Of a stretch of DNA of 64,000 nucleotides, positions 63,618 to 64,000 are shown one piece after another. The position numbers and the translations under genes were made by a program. The stretch covers positions 62,001 through 126,000 of the forward strand of contig NZ_JAJOZK010000006.1 in NCBI RefSeq assembly GCF_022419185.1. The letters are read 5' to 3'. The stretch's first letter is position 1. Each line of letters opens with the position of its first letter. Below the pieces are notes generated by a model. It was not told where the DNA came from. It ran no database searches and saw only the letters and a list, made by a program, of their open reading frames with translations. Origin of the DNA: Thermomonas flagellata. GTDB taxonomy: Bacteria; Pseudomonadota; Gammaproteobacteria; Xanthomonadales; Xanthomonadaceae.

Positions 63618-64000
63618 ATGCCCGATTTCCACGTCGTCGACCTGTCGCGATTGCAGTTCGCGATCACCGCGCTCTACCACTTCCTGTTCGTCCCGCTCAC
63701 GCTGGGGCTGGCGCTGCTGCTGGCCATCATGGAGAGCGTGTACGTGATGACCGGGCGCGTCATCTGGAAGCAGATGGTGAAGTTCTGGGGCGTGCTGTTC
63801 GGCATCAACTTCGCCATGGGGGTGGCCACCGGCATCACCATGGAATTCCAGTTCGGCACCAACTGGGCCTACTACTCGCACTACGTCGGCGACATCTTCG
63901 GCGCGCCGCTGGCGATCGAGGGGCTGATGGCGTTCTTCCTGGAGAGCACCTTCGTCGGCCTGTTCTTCTTCGGCTGGGACCGCATGGGCAAGCTGCAGCA
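63618..64000 (+). CDS. cydA: Cytochrome bd ubiquinol oxidase subunit I, 3' part cut by window edge
   Basis: About 127 codons are visible from ATG 63618. [20 protein letters not shown] contains the conserved N-terminal region including the His of the haem b595 site. [39 protein letters not shown] and [20 protein letters not shown] are diagnostic of subunit I, which carries three haems and the quinol site. The enzyme reduces oxygen to water with high affinity in the inner membrane. cydB is presumably beyond the edge. Confidence 0.96.
   Translation, partial: MPDFHVVDLSRLQFAITALYHFLFVPLTLGLALLLAIMESVYVMTGRVIWKQMVKFWGVLFGINFAMGVATGITMEFQFGTNWAYYSHYVGDIFGAPLAIEGLMAFFLESTFVGLFFFGWDRMGKLQ

Overview
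This window is chromosomal DNA from a very GC-rich gammaproteobacterium, most likely of the Xanthomonadaceae/Lysobacteraceae (Lysobacter, Luteimonas or a relative). The signs are an Oar-type TonB receptor beside TPR-sulfotransferases, a ColR-like regulator, a HemP/DUF6607 haemin locus, GTP-dependent PEP carboxykinase, a clustered gap-pgk-pyk-fba locus, and SAH and manganese riboswitches in front of ahcY and a manganese exporter. No prophage, insertion sequence, CRISPR array or rRNA operon is visible. One tRNA (Gly, CCC) is present.

Layout. 1-5.8 kb (minus): an Oar-like TonB-dependent receptor, an intrinsic terminator, then two TPR-sulfotransferase genes, the second cut by the window edge. 5.9-8.3 kb (minus): pckG with a LacI-type palindrome at its start, and a TetR regulator divergent from fadE (8.5-10.9 kb). 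11-15.6 kb: an MFS/ATP:ADP-antiporter-like carrier, a GMC oxidoreductase and a secreted serine hydrolase. 15.7-18.5 kb (minus): a histone H1-like Lys/Ala repeat protein, an 817-bp gene-free stretch, gcvH and gcvT. 18.5-23 kb (minus): NfeD/SPFH pair, a Fur-type haemin locus without a receptor gene, and an aldo/keto reductase.

23.0-28.4 kb (minus) is the most unusual part: a short secreted six-cysteine peptide, an intrinsic terminator, a membrane-anchored CPQC thioredoxin-like protein, a HlyD/MacA-type adaptor, an ABC ATPase and a tandem-duplicated FtsX/MacB-like permease. I read it as a dedicated system that folds and exports a disulfide-rich peptide. It shares a divergent control region, carrying an 11-G tract, with the manganese-riboswitch-controlled exporter gene.

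28.7-36.3 kb: manganese exporter, diguanylate cyclase, the nupC-rbsK-dusB operon, and a phosphoesterase with an OlsF-like two-domain acyltransferase. 36.5-41 kb: methyl-cycle genes metK, ahcY and metF, with a VIT-domain protein between the last two. 41-48 kb: DUF4124 protein, branched-chain aminotransferase, a two-component system, RimK-like ligase, tRNA-Gly and an autotransporter esterase. 48-53.7 kb: thiS, thiG, trmB, an SLC13 carrier, a small Rieske protein divergent from a small membrane protein/FAH-family pair, and mscL. 53.8-56.4 kb: an M28 peptidase, a TrmH-family methyltransferase and an L7/L12-like-domain protein. 56.5-61.5 kb (minus): gap, pgk, pyk, fba. 61.6-64 kb: OmpW with an Anr/FNR box, an S1/P1 nuclease, and the start of a cytochrome bd operon (cydP, cydA cut by the edge).

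All calls rest on reading the sequence and on remembered family features; no database search was run. Start codons were chosen from Shine-Dalgarno sites, signal peptides, gene overlaps and usual family length.
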